Assembly: GCA_033032175.1 (NCBI GenBank)
Contig: CM065322.1
Coordinates: forward strand, 16,864,001-16,928,000
DNA: 64,000 nt
From: Saturnia japonica
Lineage: Eukaryota > Arthropoda > Insecta > Lepidoptera > Saturniidae
Direction of reading: 5' to 3'
The translations under genes were made by a program, and so were the position numbers. Shown one piece after another: positions 47,201 through 57,152 of the stretch. How positions within the stretch are numbered: position 1 is the stretch's first letter; each line of letters starts with the position of its first letter. Below the pieces are notes generated by a model that saw only the letters and a program-made list of their open reading frames with translations, was not told where the DNA came from and did not search any database.

Positions 47201-50200
47201 GTTATATCTTTTATGGTTTACTCAGCGTAAGTCATTTAAGCTCCCGAATTGATTCACCATGACCAGTTTTTTTAAATTCACGATGGACTATAATTCTTTT
47301 TTCTAAAATAAAAGTAGCCTAAGTTACTCCTTATAACAACAGCTATCTGCCAGTAAGAGTCCCGTCAAATTTGGTCCAACCGTTTCGGAAATCACCCGGA
47401 ATAAATAAACAGACAAAAATTACAAACTTGGTGTTTTGTTATAGGTGTCTTATATACTTTCATATGCATCTACTAAAAGACTGTTATTTTGCCATTACAA
47501 ACAGACAATTCAATTTTATTAATTGTGTATGTACTTATAGATGTGTATCCGTGTTTCTGTGTTTGTATCGCGCTGAACCTATTTTGATTTAGTTTTCTTT
47601 GTTTTAAAGTGACTCGATCGAGAATGTTTTACCTATGATTGAAGTAAATCTGTTCAGTCGTTTGACGATTATCAGCTCTTTTCCAGCTATTGAATGATAG
47701 TATCTTCTACAGGTTTGATTGAGTCGAAATTTGGTATTCTGTTACTTCAAAAATAATAAAAGAACATGGTAAACCTTGGCCTGATGCTGTGCTCACATTA
47801 TTGACAAATTTTATATCCTATCAATAACATATACACAATAAAATATATTTCTATAATTTGTTTATAAAATCGAATGTATATATTTTTTCTGAATTCTAAA
47901 AGTTCACTTTTTATATTATATCCTAATGGAGGAATAACGTAAACTTTGCATAAAAATATTTATGTTCTGCTCACGGTACAATTGACCACTTTTCATAGAA
48001 AACCTTAAACCTGGTTAACGAAAAATTGTCTTTGATTTTTAACAGAACAAACACAACAAACCCGACATCGTATCAATTGAGAGACGTAAAGAGACTTCTG
48101 GATGATCACAATTTTGATATAAACAGACCCACTCTTGTATATTCGCACGGGTGAGTCTAATTTAGAGCAATAATGAAGTTTAATAAACTAGGAATAAAAG
48201 CAATAAATGTATTAAAAAAAACAATTAGGTACGCATTTCGCATTCTTGATATTGATTTTTCGTGTATGTATATATAAAATTAATTGGTACAAGAGAATTT
48301 ATACCAAATAAGAAGACCAACTTCAATGTTTTTGCGGAGTTTGAAAACAGTAATTCATTTGTTTTTTCCTCATTATTTTATTCTTTGGCGTCGCTTATTA
48401 TCGCAGAATGGAAAACATGAAATATAGGCATATTTACGAGTACGAGTTCTACCTTGTCATCAGTGCTGCAGAAACAGCTCGAACGATTAATGATGTGTAC
48501 GGCGCTGGTGTCGCAAAAAAAAGCACGATACGTTATTGGTTTCAACGTTTTCGTTCTGGAAATTTCGACCTTCAGAACCAACCCCGTGGACGGCCGGAGA
48601 CCAAAGTGGAAAATGAAGAATTAACGGTTATTGTGGAAGCGGATCCATCATAAAGCACTTCAGAGATAGTTGCAGGCTTCGGGGTAAGTGACAAAACTGT
48701 ATTAATCCACTTGAAGCAAATCGGGAAAGTAAAAAATCTTGAACGATGCATACTTCATGAATTGAGTGAATCGAACTTGAAAACACGCGTTAACTGCTGT
48801 GTTACTTTGCTCAATCTACACTACAATGAAGGGATTTTAAATGGAATAATTACTTGTGATGTTAAGTAGATACTGTACGATAATCGGAAGCGCTCGTCGC
48901 AATGGCTGAACTCTGGAAACCCAGCCAAATCCTGCCCTAAACGAAAATTGACTCAGAAAAAGTTACTTGTGAGTGTTTGGTGGACTAGAGCCGGTGTCGT
49001 TCACTACAGCTTTCTAAAATCTGGCCAAACGATTACGGCAGATATCTATTATTAGCAGCAACTGAAAACCATTAAGAACTAGCTGCTAAACAACCGAGAT
49101 TGGTCAATCGCTCTAGGCCACTGCTGCTTCACGACAACGCAAGACCACACACTGCACAACAAACAACCACTAAGTTAGATGAGCTACAATTGTAATGTCT
49201 GCGACATCCACCGTACTCCCCGGACCTTGCTCCAACAGATTACCATTTTTTTCCGGAATTTGGACAAATTCCTACAAGGAAAAAAATTCAACTCCGATGC
49301 AGCAGTCCAAACCACCTTCAAAGAGTTTATTGATTGTCACCCCCATGGTTTTTTTAGTAAAGGGATCAATGAACTACCTATGAGATGGCAAAAGTACATA
49401 GATAACAACGGTGCATACTTTGATTAATTAAATATATTTTACAAAAAAAAAAGATTAGATTAGATTTAGAGATTTAGAGAGAGAGATTTAGATTCCTCCC
49501 GTACAAAACGCCAATTTCATATGTAAGGACCTAATAAATGATTTCTACTTATAATTATATAATTTATTTCTAGTTTCAAAAGTGATTGTGAGTTAGTTAG
49601 TAAGAAGGGAATGTACCTTTTTTAAATAAAAATATGATATTTTGCCTAAAATTTAATATTTGTCCTAAAATTAAATATATGAAAAACAATTTAAATACAA
49701 TATTAATTCGTGATTAGTCATAAATTACGTACTCGCGAGTATTGTGTACTGAAGTTTACCTAGATTTCGTTTCGGCCGTTTGTATAAAGACTTGATACTG
49801 TTCACTTTAGTGTACTGTGACATGTGCGTCTACGTCACGTAATTGCCAAAACTTCCCTTCCCCGCCCCCTTTATTGTCTGCAGTACCTCGCCCCCCCAAC
49901 GCTTGTCGGAAAAAGAACGGTCGTGCACGAATTGGTACGACTATAGGAGAAACATTGTACACGCATTCGCTGAATTAAGCGGTTACCGCCGCCGTTTTAT
50001 GTATGTAAAGTTGCGGCGGTTGTCTTTCCAATGTGGAACCAAAGATTGTGCACTTAATTAAAAGAATAATTAATTAATTCTAGTTACCTACAGCTAACTA
50101 GTGACAGCGTTGTGTTGACTGTGGTTAATGCCTATATACGTAGAGGTGGATACAACATACTCTTATTAGATTGGTCCAACCTCTCTTTTGGGAACTACAT

Positions 50201-53200
50201 CAATGTCGCCTTGGATGTACCTACTGTAAGTATTGTACATTTCAATCCATGATATAGCATCAATCTGTAAATATCTTATTGTTCTACAAGTTTTTTTTCT
50301 GAGGGATGTTACGAGCCCAATCAATACTTTAGTTCACAAAGTAGTTCTTGTTTTTTTTTATACAACCAGGGTGGCAAACAAGCTTACAGTCCGTCTGCTG
50401 GTAAGCGGTTATTGTAGCTGTGGACGCTTGTAACACCAGAGTTATCTCTAATGCGTTACCGACTCTTAATCCCGTTTCCCCAAGATTCTCTGGAAACTTT
50501 ACTCACCGCAGGAATACAACATAAGGTTATTTGGCTGCGGTCTTCTGTAGGGTGGAGTTAGTTTATCAGTCAAACTGTCCAAAGTTGAGAAAAATTTTTG
50601 AAGCTCGCTTGGTACCACCACTCTCAAGTTGAAAACCTGACGCCAACTTCATATTGGTGTGTCCGGGTAGTCGTAGTGGACAGCTGACTCTCTAGGCTTA
50701 GTTATTATCTACATCGTCATGTCACTTTAGTTAGATGAACGTAATAATCGTAATGTGAAGAAACATTTATGCAGGTCTTTAAAACATATTGAGAATTCTT
50801 GATGATTTTTTAGGTTGGCAGGGAAACTGGTAAAGCGTTAGTGAAGTTACTGAAGCGAGGGTTATCTCTACAACGACTGCATTTGGTCGGGCATTCGTTG
50901 GGAGCACATCTCCTTTCCGTCGCTGCGAAAACTCTGGACTCCGAAGGATTCAAAATTCCAAGGTTCGAATCTAATTAGACAACTGTTTAGGTTGCAAAAT
51001 GTTAATCAAATATTTACTCATACATACTTTATTTCGATCCAGTCAGTCAATCTCCTTCTTTCGAGGTGATGATCATTTTAAAGTAAATCAGACCATTTTT
51101 TGGCTATCTTTTAAGTGCTTAAAGAAGCTATTGTAGGTCAGCGAATGTGCAAGAATAAGGCCACAGAGAGCACGATTATTGATGAACCTATGGGTTGGGT
51201 ATCTCCGCAGTCGCATAAGGCATCGTTTTGTTGTTTAAGACCATGCACAGTTTAAGAAACATTTCAAGAATAGGTATTTCTAAAATCTATTGTGCCCAAA
51301 ACCTTACTGAATAGAGTACGTGAGTGACAACAGCAATTCAGACTGATTATACCTAATTAGAATTGACAAAATCATGGTTTCGTATTGCTCTGTTTTCTCC
51401 TCTAAATCTGGTCCGATCTTAATTTTTTTTCATAACAATATGAGAATAACATAGGCTATGTCTGTATGTTTTTCTTTTACTTTTAGCAACGGTTCAATTT
51501 GATTCCTGGACGTCGGAACATGACGGTAAAAAAGGGGAAATTTTTGTTATTTTAGAGGGCTCCTAGTTTTTATTATAATTCATGTAAAAAGGAAATCATA
51601 ATATAGCGACATGGTAGCGGTAGATAAAGATTTTACGGTATAAAATTATTTACTCTAGGACCATTATCGAGGGAGGTAACAAGGGAATACGTTTGTATGG
51701 GTAAAACACTGTCCGCGTTTCCTCTTAGTGCCATTTAACCAAATTATACTTGCAGCGAACCACCTGAGTGCAAAGTCGGTTGATTGATTACAATACGGAA
51801 ACCGATTAAGCAGTCGTCGAAGTGCACTAACTGGATACATAACAGATGGATGAACGTTGCGATTTATGCAGTTAAAGATTTTTCAAAGCAAATAAATTAA
51901 ACAGCCATATACAATGCAAAGCCAATTAACTGCATCAAGTAGAAAGCTCAGATTATTTACAAGTTAATTAAAGCATTGTATATCTTAGTCATAGACTAGG
52001 TAATGATTCGATTTTTCCGGCGCAGCGGAGACCTATCTATGATCTTGTTCAGCTAAAATATCTAGAAGAGCATTTGTCTTTATTTGTTTATTTTGTTTTT
52101 AATTACATTATAATATAGTGAATAAATTCAAAAAGAGTATTCTACGTTCGGATAACATTTGTTGTGTATAGAATTATTTTTGAATGGCTATCCTACATAA
52201 TTTTATCGTCTCGGTTCAAAGACTATATTAGTTAAATCTGATTTCAGGCTAACAGGCTTGGATCCTGCGTATCCAGGCTTCTATCCGTCACTCTTCGGGC
52301 CCTCGATATCGAGTTCTGATGCAGAGTTTGTAGATATAATCCATACAGATGGCGGTGGATTTGGCGGACCGTCTAGTACTGGCCATGCTGATTTCTGGCC
52401 GAATGGGGGTCAGGCCAGCCAACCGGGTTGTCTCTCTGCTACATTTCCACTTACTGACGAAGGTGTTTGATTTATTTTCTCCTACAACACTTGAGTAATA
52501 ATAATACCAGCCTTTAAATGTTCCACTGCTAGCCAAAGAGGCCTCTTCCCGAGATAAGGCAAGGCCCACAATGTCTACATAATGTAGGAAAACAAGAACA
52601 TTTCTCAAGCATTCAGGTTCCGTCTCGCGTCGGCCGATACGATGCGATGCGATGCGATGGTATTACAAATGTAAATTTGTAAATGCACTGGAATCCTGAA
52701 AAATTCGATGCAATTATTCATGCCGGGTTTCGACTGCGGACATTGTATCGATATCTCACCAGTCTAAACTACTTGGCAACAACCACCTTTTTTCACAACT
52801 CATTAGATACAGTTGTTAACTTATTAGATTCTAGTGTACAGATCCTTTTAATTCTTGCTCAAGAATTCTAAACGGCTAGTAGTTGATCAAAATAATATTA
52901 TCTGATGTAGAGTGGCTATGTGGATCAAAGCGCTAAGCATAAAGGGCAACAGTTCTTACGTGCAGTTTTTAGAATATAGGTAGGTAATTGACAATAGATT
53001 TTCAACTCGATGGTAGTAGTTAGCCAGGCGGGTCTTCGAAAATATTCTACCGACATGCTATTAGTTTTAATTGTGATGTTTATTTTCACCGAAAGTCAGG
53101 CGTATTCTAGAATTATGTATTCAAACACTATCACAGAGACATCATTGTTTCAAAATGTGCTCTTAGATGCTAGGTAGGTACTGGACGATAGATTTTCAAC

Positions 53201-55812
53201 TCGATGGTGGTAGCTAGTCAGGCAGGCCTAAGAATTTTTTTTACCGCCATGCTATTAGTTTCATCACAATGTTTATTTTCACCGAGAGTCAGGCGTATTG
53301 TAGAATTAGCTAACCAAACACTCTACCACAAAGCCATCTTTGCTTCAAAATGTGGTCTTAGATAATAATATAATATGTTAACCATAAAAATGGGTTTAAA
53401 AATGAAAATAAAAAAATCTTTATTGAATTTAAGCCACTAGAAGGCACTTTATTATTGTCAGCGGTTACCATTGACTATAGACGCTTGTAATACCAGAGGT
53501 ATCACTAACACATTGCTGACCTTGCAAGGGTCGAGGTATTCCACGAGTCAGGCTTCTCTGAGTAGAAAGAAATTTACAAAGAGATTTTTCTGTACCCTAC
53601 CTCTCTTGCTTGATTCAATGCCTATATTCATGTCATGGTCTTCCCCCTATTGAAGGCTCAAGTTCTTTTTATTTTATTGTTAAATGATAGTCGTTACTTG
53701 CAATGAAATTTTGTTGTTTAAGATTTCTGCAGCCATTGGCGTTCACTGGAATTGTGGGCAGAGACAGTGGAAGGCGGTGAGTTTCTGACGCGGAAATGTT
53801 CTGATTATGACGCCTTTCTACGAGGAAACTGCAAGGATATGCCGCTGGTGTACATGGGAATAAGTGCGACACCAGAGTAAGTAGTTTCTTTGTTTGCACT
53901 GGTCTTAATCGTCTACAATTTAGTCGGTTTCATGATGAGTTTTTGAAATTTAATACCCTAAATACAGTGCCTAAATTAACGGCATGAAAAAGTGTAGAAA
54001 AAGCGGAGAGACAAAACCAAAGACAACAAGTGTTGAGTTATAAAATGCTCCCAATAGAGGGTGCTGTTGAACAGTTCAACTCATTTGTGCACCCGACCCC
54101 ATGTGTGCGTAAAGCGTGTATACACAAGATAATTATATTAGCTACTAGCTGTGCCCGTGGCTTCGCTCACGTGAAATACAGAATGCCCGCTCCCGGCTAT
54201 TTTAGAGACAAAAATGCTTATTGTGGGTGTTCCTTAGAAGACAGACGTATATTTTTCCAGAATTATTTGTAGGTCTTTTTAATTTCTACAATTCTTTAAT
54301 ACATTAATTTGCTATATCTCTTATGGGTTTACTCAGCGTAAGCCATTTAAGCACCCGAATTGATTCACCATGACCAGTTTTTTTTTATTTGTGCAGAACC
54401 CTAATTATTTTTCTAAAATAAAAGTAGCCTAAGTTACTCTCTATAAATTCAGCTATCTACCCGTGAAAGTACCGTAATAATCGGTCCAACCGTTTCGGAG
54501 ATTACCCGGAACAAATAGACAGACAGACAAAAATTTTAAAAATGGGTGTTTTGTTATAGGTGTCGTATATACTTTCATATGAATTTAGTAAAAAGCTATT
54601 ATTTTGACATTACAAACAGATACTTCAATTTTATTAATTGTATAAATTTTACTTATATTATGTCGAAATTTTTTAAATCTTATTTGTTCAAATTTAAAAT
54701 AAATCATAGGCTCAATTACGTAATGGTCAGTACATATTATTCTTTATCACTAGGTACTACTAGAAATACCAAATAATAAACTTCCTATTAATTTCATTTT
54801 TTCTGTCACGGCCGCTTAAAAGTTATGTAAAGTAAAATTTATTTTTAAATTCCCCAAATATTTTCTATAGGGTTTATGATGATGTGGTGGTAGAAGAAGA
54901 ATTTTTATGCTATATTGCTGAGTATTTAGTTTGTTACCCGTTTCTAAACATCTATCTTTTGTAGCGTTTTAATATTTTCTTCGTGGCTACATAACATTTA
55001 TATCATCGACTGTACCTGTAGAATAAAGGAATAAAAACACGTGTTGGTCGGAAGACGACTGCCGCGTCACTAGGGATGTCCACTTAGGAAATACATCGAT
55101 GTTTTTTTTTTTCGATGTAATACATCGAGATTATGCATCGATGTTTTCTCAAAATCGAGTATTTTATCTAATATTGCATTACAAAGCTGTAGTTAGACAC
55201 TCCATAGTACTCCATACAAACAAACCACAAATTTAAATTATCTATTACTCCTACAACAGCACTTTTCTTCTCCGCACGCCTGTTGTGTGTTAAAGGATGT
55301 TCAAGGAATCTATGTAACTCAGAGAAAAAAAAAAGACATTTAGTTGTGTTGGTGTTGTTATGCAATACTATGACGTAACGGTAGCGCGCCAAAATGACTG
55401 GTGTTTAAAGTGTCCATATACGATTAATTATTATTTTTTTTTAAACTCAAATTGAAGTTTTTTTGACCGACATATTTTTTACGATTATGTAACAATATAA
55501 GGCGTCAATTAAAAATATTAACTGGTTACCAGTCATTTGATGTTTTATGAAAATACATCGATACATCAACAGTTTTTCAAAGCATGGGATCGATTCGATG
55601 CATCGATGTATATCGAATATCCCTACGCGTCATTACTATCATAAAAAAACAGCATGTTTACAAGCTCACGCACACATAGGGCCGCGCGCAAAGATGAGTT
55701 GAAGTTTCTATACAAAGTTATTGCTTTGATTTTTTTCAGTTTACGTGGCAATTTCTATCTACGTACAGGAACAAAACCACCTTACGCATTGGGCGAGCGA
55801 GGAACTAGCTGA
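41215..55812 (+). CDS. secreted pancreatic-lipase-like enzyme, nine exons
   Basis: Neutral lipase family (pancreatic lipase/phospholipase A1 type), an extracellular serine hydrolase, in insects often expressed in the midgut. Exons: 41215-41250, 41372-41458, 45689-45740, 48046-48150, 50084-50225, 50814-50962, 52248-52462, 53723-53876, 55740-55812. Assuming one base is missing at the exon 1/2 junction, the total is 337 residues. Hydrophobic signal peptide at 1-16, then NVPNGRSIKL, IRFYG, PTLVYSHG (oxyanion side), the nucleophile elbow GHSLGAH (Ser169), GLDPAYP (Asp196), VDIIHTDGG, CSHWRS (His267) and a final GNFYLRTG strand. The loop after Asp196 and the lid are short, favouring the phospholipase/galactolipase-like insect branch, so substrate is uncertain. 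Introns carry a LINE, a mariner and a hAT element. Confidence 0.92.
41372..41458 (+). CDS. lipase exon 2
   Basis: Acceptor ATTTTCAG|TA, donor AATG|GTATGT. Reads IISCDCQRDAVLPLTFDSFS and the start of NVPNGR, joining exon 3 exactly. Confidence 0.75.
42298..45376 (-). mobile_element. CR1/Jockey-group LINE with intact ORF2
   Basis: A non-LTR retrotransposon reading antisense inside lipase intron 2. The 3' end is A/T-rich with ATAAATAAATAAATG near 42309-42326. AATTATACA occurs at 42289-42297 and 45377-45385 and is the best candidate target duplication. ORF1 is absent, so the copy is 5'-truncated just upstream of ORF2. Confidence 0.85.
42556..45351 (-). CDS. LINE ORF2: AP endonuclease and reverse transcriptase
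   Basis: 931 residues without interruption. Endonuclease at about 1-230: YYQNIRGMRTK, CETWLD, GGGVLIAVK, LILGDFNLPEINW and DIHHPP. Reverse transcriptase at about 445-735: KGAGPDGIPP, NYRPISVLSCFAKIFE, VDFAKAFDTVDH, SGIPQGSNLGPLLF and the catalytic YADD at about 664. The C-terminal part has YCSVVWNPYY and a basic region. It makes a nick in target DNA and primes cDNA from it. Clade placement between CR1/Daphne-like and Jockey is uncertain without a tree. Confidence 0.9.
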   Translation of the reverse strand: MEMLTLYYQNIRGMRTKTIDIYNAFIMNNYDVICLCETWLDNSVSSSELFDERYSVYRKDRTNKFMTKYNKKHGGGVLIAVKKSLSCVDNTHLHSSTEDVWVTLRINTFTFNICTVYLPSYLTYEHYTDFIDTAERTFLAFPTQTLILGDFNLPEINWNNRPISTTNNKARALFDFMDRSDLIQSNLIRNNLGRTLDLIIHSPIMSVKVLETQRLSRLDIHHPPLDVILTFTRQKSLKENDNTRYRFRGTDFDACNKELSEISWILYSEYNVDDFLHTFYNHLWEIIERYTPKSKSKNGWPVWFSQSLIKVIKEKDKFHHKYKRFGNPRDYDTYIMLRPRVKTLFDSCFKSYINRIEQNLKTDVKAFWNYTKSKRSTNDLPKKMFYKNMVAENGKSIADLFANYFATVYNTSSFHAYSPDFPESSNCIASINITDSDVELALKSIDINKGAGPDGIPPIMIRNCATYLKEPLVLLFRKSINEGKFPELWKLAKIVPIYKSGNRMDVTNYRPISVLSCFAKIFESIIYKQINYHLKHIITERQHGFVTGRSTTTNLLTYTHHLSSAFNACTQIDSIYVDFAKAFDTVDHSILCRKAYHIGIHGSLLRWLASYLSNRTQLVAVYGYDSTPFEAKSGIPQGSNLGPLLFVLFINDLINSFKTKCLAYADDLKVYHNILSYEDCIDLQNDINHLHLWCTRNNMTLNIQKCNLITFTKKRSPIVYPYKINNTLLQRQNTVKDLGVLFDSKLAYTYHYDYITSKANKVMGFIFRMSRPFKDPATLITLFMTLVRSILEYCSVVWNPYYHIHNDRIEAIQRRFVRYLASKCGLRRKLPSYETRLNHFGIKTLSSRRSFSSYSILHKIINAKWDTTELLSQLSITTRVNRNQSIFHVPYCSNNVSYYNPLYRMCREYNDNARVLDIFDRNISSSFQSSD
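45689..45740 (+). CDS. lipase exon 3
   Basis: Acceptor TTTTTCAG|TT, donor ATGG|GTAAGA. Codes PNGRSIKLSNILIRFYG, the first beta strand of the family. Confidence 0.85.
46380..46700 (-). repeat. Jockey-type LINE 3' tail fragment
   Basis: The minus strand shares TTCCTTCCTTCCTCCCA, GTCCGGCCACTTT, TTTCGCGGCTGAGTGCC and GCTAACAGTAAAGTC with the 3' UTR at 36430-36700, and ends in an A-run. It is another truncated copy of the same family. Confidence 0.75.
46925..47560 (+). repeat. dispersed repeat family C, long copy
   Basis: Shares with 54140-54660: TTATTGTGGGTG, GGTCTTTTTAAT, TTTACTCAGCGTAAG, AAAAGTAGCCTAAGTTACTC, CCAACCGTTTCGGA and AAACAGACA. Lies in lipase intron 3. Confidence 0.75.
48046..48150 (+). 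CDS. lipase exon 4
   Basis: Acceptor TTTAACAG|A, donor CACGG|GTGAGT. Codes NPTSYQLRDVKRLL through PTLVYSHG. Confidence 0.92.
48408..49427 (+). pseudogene. mariner transposase, dead copy
   Basis: Tc1/mariner DD34D transposase in lipase intron 4. The N-terminal helix-turn-helix is well kept (EYEFYLVISAAETARTIND, STIRYWFQRFRSGNF, QPRGRPET). In-frame stops at 48651, 48867, 49053 and 49080, a TAA near 49193, and two frameshifts (one between about 49082 and 49115, one in a T-run near 49250) destroy it. The catalytic residues are still readable: TCD, HDNARPH and PTDYH, with 34 residues between the second and third Asp. The end NELPMRWQKYIDNNGAYFD is intact. Terminal inverted repeats were not found. 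Confidence 0.9.
49790..50060. other. GC-rich unexplained block in lipase intron 4
   Basis: Much less AT-rich than its surroundings (CTTCCCTTCCCCGCCCCC, TTACCGCCGCCGTTTTATG, GTTGCGGCGG). The 72-residue frame inside has no recognisable family. Probably an unrecognised mobile element. Confidence 0.3.
50084..50225 (+). CDS. lipase exon 5
   Basis: The acceptor is AATTCTAG|T; the CAG ten bases later would put a TAA in frame. Donor ACT|GTAAGT. Codes VVNAYIRRGGYNILLLDWS and GNYINVA, the typical Asp-Trp-Ser strand. Confidence 0.9.
50355..50610 (+). repeat. dispersed repeat family B copy
   Basis: The most complete head of the family here: GGGTGGCAAACAAGCTTACAG, GGTAAGCGGTTATTGTAGC, GACGCTTGTAACACCAGAG. 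Lies in lipase intron 5. Confidence 0.7.
50814..50962 (+). CDS. lipase exon 6, catalytic Ser
   Basis: Acceptor TTTTTTAG|GTT, donor CCAAG|GTTCGA. Codes VGRETGKALVKLL and LHLVGHSLGAHLLSVAAK. Confidence 0.95.
52248..52462 (+). CDS. lipase exon 7, catalytic Asp
   Basis: Acceptor GATTTCAG|G, donor GAAG|GTGTTT. Codes LTGLDPAYPGF, SSSDAEFVDIIHTDGG, GHADFWPNGG and QPGC. Confidence 0.95.
52636..52660. repeat. (GATGC)n minisatellite
   Basis: About four units of a GATGC motif just after lipase exon 7. Confidence 0.8.
52977..53366 (+). repeat. tandem duplication of a family D repeat
   Basis: Two direct copies with a period of 194 bp (52977-53170 and 53171-53366). Each runs from TAGGTAGGTA through ATAGATTTTCAACTCGATGG, CATGCTATTAGTTT and GAGTCAGGCGTATT-type sequence to GCTTCAAAATGTG or GTTTCAAAATGTG. 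Divergence shows it is not very recent. Confidence 0.8.
53455..53620 (+). repeat. dispersed repeat family B copy
   Basis: CTATAGACGCTTGTAATACCAGAG and CGAGGTATTCCACGAGTCAG. Confidence 0.65.
53723..53876 (+). CDS. lipase exon 8, catalytic His
   Basis: The acceptor is TTGTTTAAG|AT; the later CTGCAG would destroy the CSHWRS motif. Donor CCAGA|GTAAGT. Codes FCSHWRSLELWAETVEGG, then paired Cys residues. Confidence 0.92.
54140..54660 (+). repeat. dispersed repeat family C, best-preserved copy
   Basis: Begins ACTAGCTGTGCCCGTGGCTTCG, contains AAAGTAGCCTAAGTTACTC, GGTCCAACCGTTTCGGAGAT and ACAGACAGACAAAAAT, and ends in TTTTGACATTACAAACAGA. No coding capacity. Lies in lipase intron 8. Confidence 0.75.
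55071..55625. mobile_element. non-autonomous hAT-type transposon (MITE)
   Basis: Ends TAGGGATGTCC and ATATCCCTA are imperfect inverted repeats. The flanks CGCGTCAC (55063-55070) and CGCGTCAT (55626-55633) form an 8-bp target duplication with one mismatch. Inside, ACATCGATG-type palindromic motifs recur near both ends, possibly subterminal transposase-binding repeats. It sits in the last lipase intron. Confidence 0.82.
55740..55812 (+). CDS. lipase exon 9, C-terminus
   Basis: Acceptor TTTTTTCAG|T. Codes LRGNFYLRTGTKPPYALGE and the stop TGA at 55810-55812. AATAAA at 55880-55885 is a likely poly(A) signal. Confidence 0.93.
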
Positions 55813-56239
55813 CTCATCATTATAATATTATCCAATTAATTTACTGATATGGCTACTTTATTTAGTGGGTATAGTATGGAATAAAAAAGATTTAGCATTG
55901 ATAATCAACAAAGGTAACCTAACGTATCGTTATTTACGGGTTATAATAATGTGCGTTCTAGTACTTTTGTAACCTTTGCCTGCGAGTGCAATGATACTTA
56001 ATTTTTGTAATGGTAAAGTTTTTTATGAAATTAAATTTTTTTTTTTTTTATATACATTTTTTTATTGTTTGTGTCAGTTTTACAGATAACACCACTTTCT
56101 TTTTTATCACAGATCCCGGATCGGATTTTTTTTAATATACAACTAATGTCGGAGAACAAATGGTCAAAAACTATTCAATGTTTAATAAATCGAGAGGTGT
56201 CGTGGGACACCCTTTAGCAACAGAGTTCTTTTCACTGTA

Positions 56240-56330
56240 TAAAATATATGATGACCAGATTTGTACGCGCTGTTGTATGAACATTGTACAGTACGAGTGG
56301 TCGATGGTTCGACTCCCGCTGATTTTTTGT
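56240..56330 (+). repeat. SINE-like fragment
   Basis: GTACGCGCTGTTGTATGAAC and GGTCGATGGTTCGACTCCCG resemble A- and B-box tRNA-derived heads. Degenerate. Confidence 0.35.
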
Positions 56331-56639
56331 ATATACTTTTTTCCGTTTCTATGTTTATAAAGTTCTGGTAATATACATTGTATTATTAATTATTATTATA
56401 AAAAATAACAAACTAACACAAAATATAAGCAAATTAATTTTATGAACAAAAACTAACTATGCAACTTTGTTACAAAAATACCTTAAAAATCTACCTTTAG
56501 ACAAATATCGAACAGGTTCCCTTAATACGTATTTCACAATAGCAAAGCGATAGCAAGTATTGCTAAATATTTGCTTCGAAACGGCAAAATCGTTTTATGT
56601 ACAATCATAATGTACTAAAGATAATCTATCTATCGCAAA

Positions 56640-57150
56640 ACTCTTGCGTAATACATAATTTGTGGCGGGAACGTACGGTACGGAAAGTAGTAATTTTGCA
56701 TTGACAAATTTATATCACAGAAAACTTACATTATAATTCGCTTAACGTTAAGAAATTTAAAATTATTAATATTTCCCTAAATACCATTGGTGTAGCTAGA
56801 AAGAGGCCTTAAATATCAGGTGCGGGATGCGGGTAAAATATGGAACTCACTGCGTTAATATTGGTGTCTCGTAGCGTGTGTAATATAACTCGACGATAGC
56901 TCTTCTTCAAAGACTAAATTACATGTCACTGGCGGCGAAGGCCTTCTAAGCTATATTTTTAACGGCGGTTGTACAAAATTCACTATATGACTGATTAAAG
57001 CGTGCGGCGTTGTCCGCGTGGCGATGCGCTTGCATTCCGAGACGGACTGTTTGTGAGCGGGGAGTAGGGGAGGGGGGTGGTTATGAGGTGGTAGGTTTAG
57101 CGGGAAATATTTAATGCCTTATAATTAACACGCGCCAACAACCATTATTC
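56640..57150. other. spacer between converging genes, CpG-richer
   Basis: Between the lipase poly(A) signal and the SLC22 stop codon. About 57000-57070 is GC-rich with a purine run (GGGGAGTAGGGGAGGGGGGT). No coding sequence was found. Confidence 0.3.
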
Positions 57151-57152
57151 TA

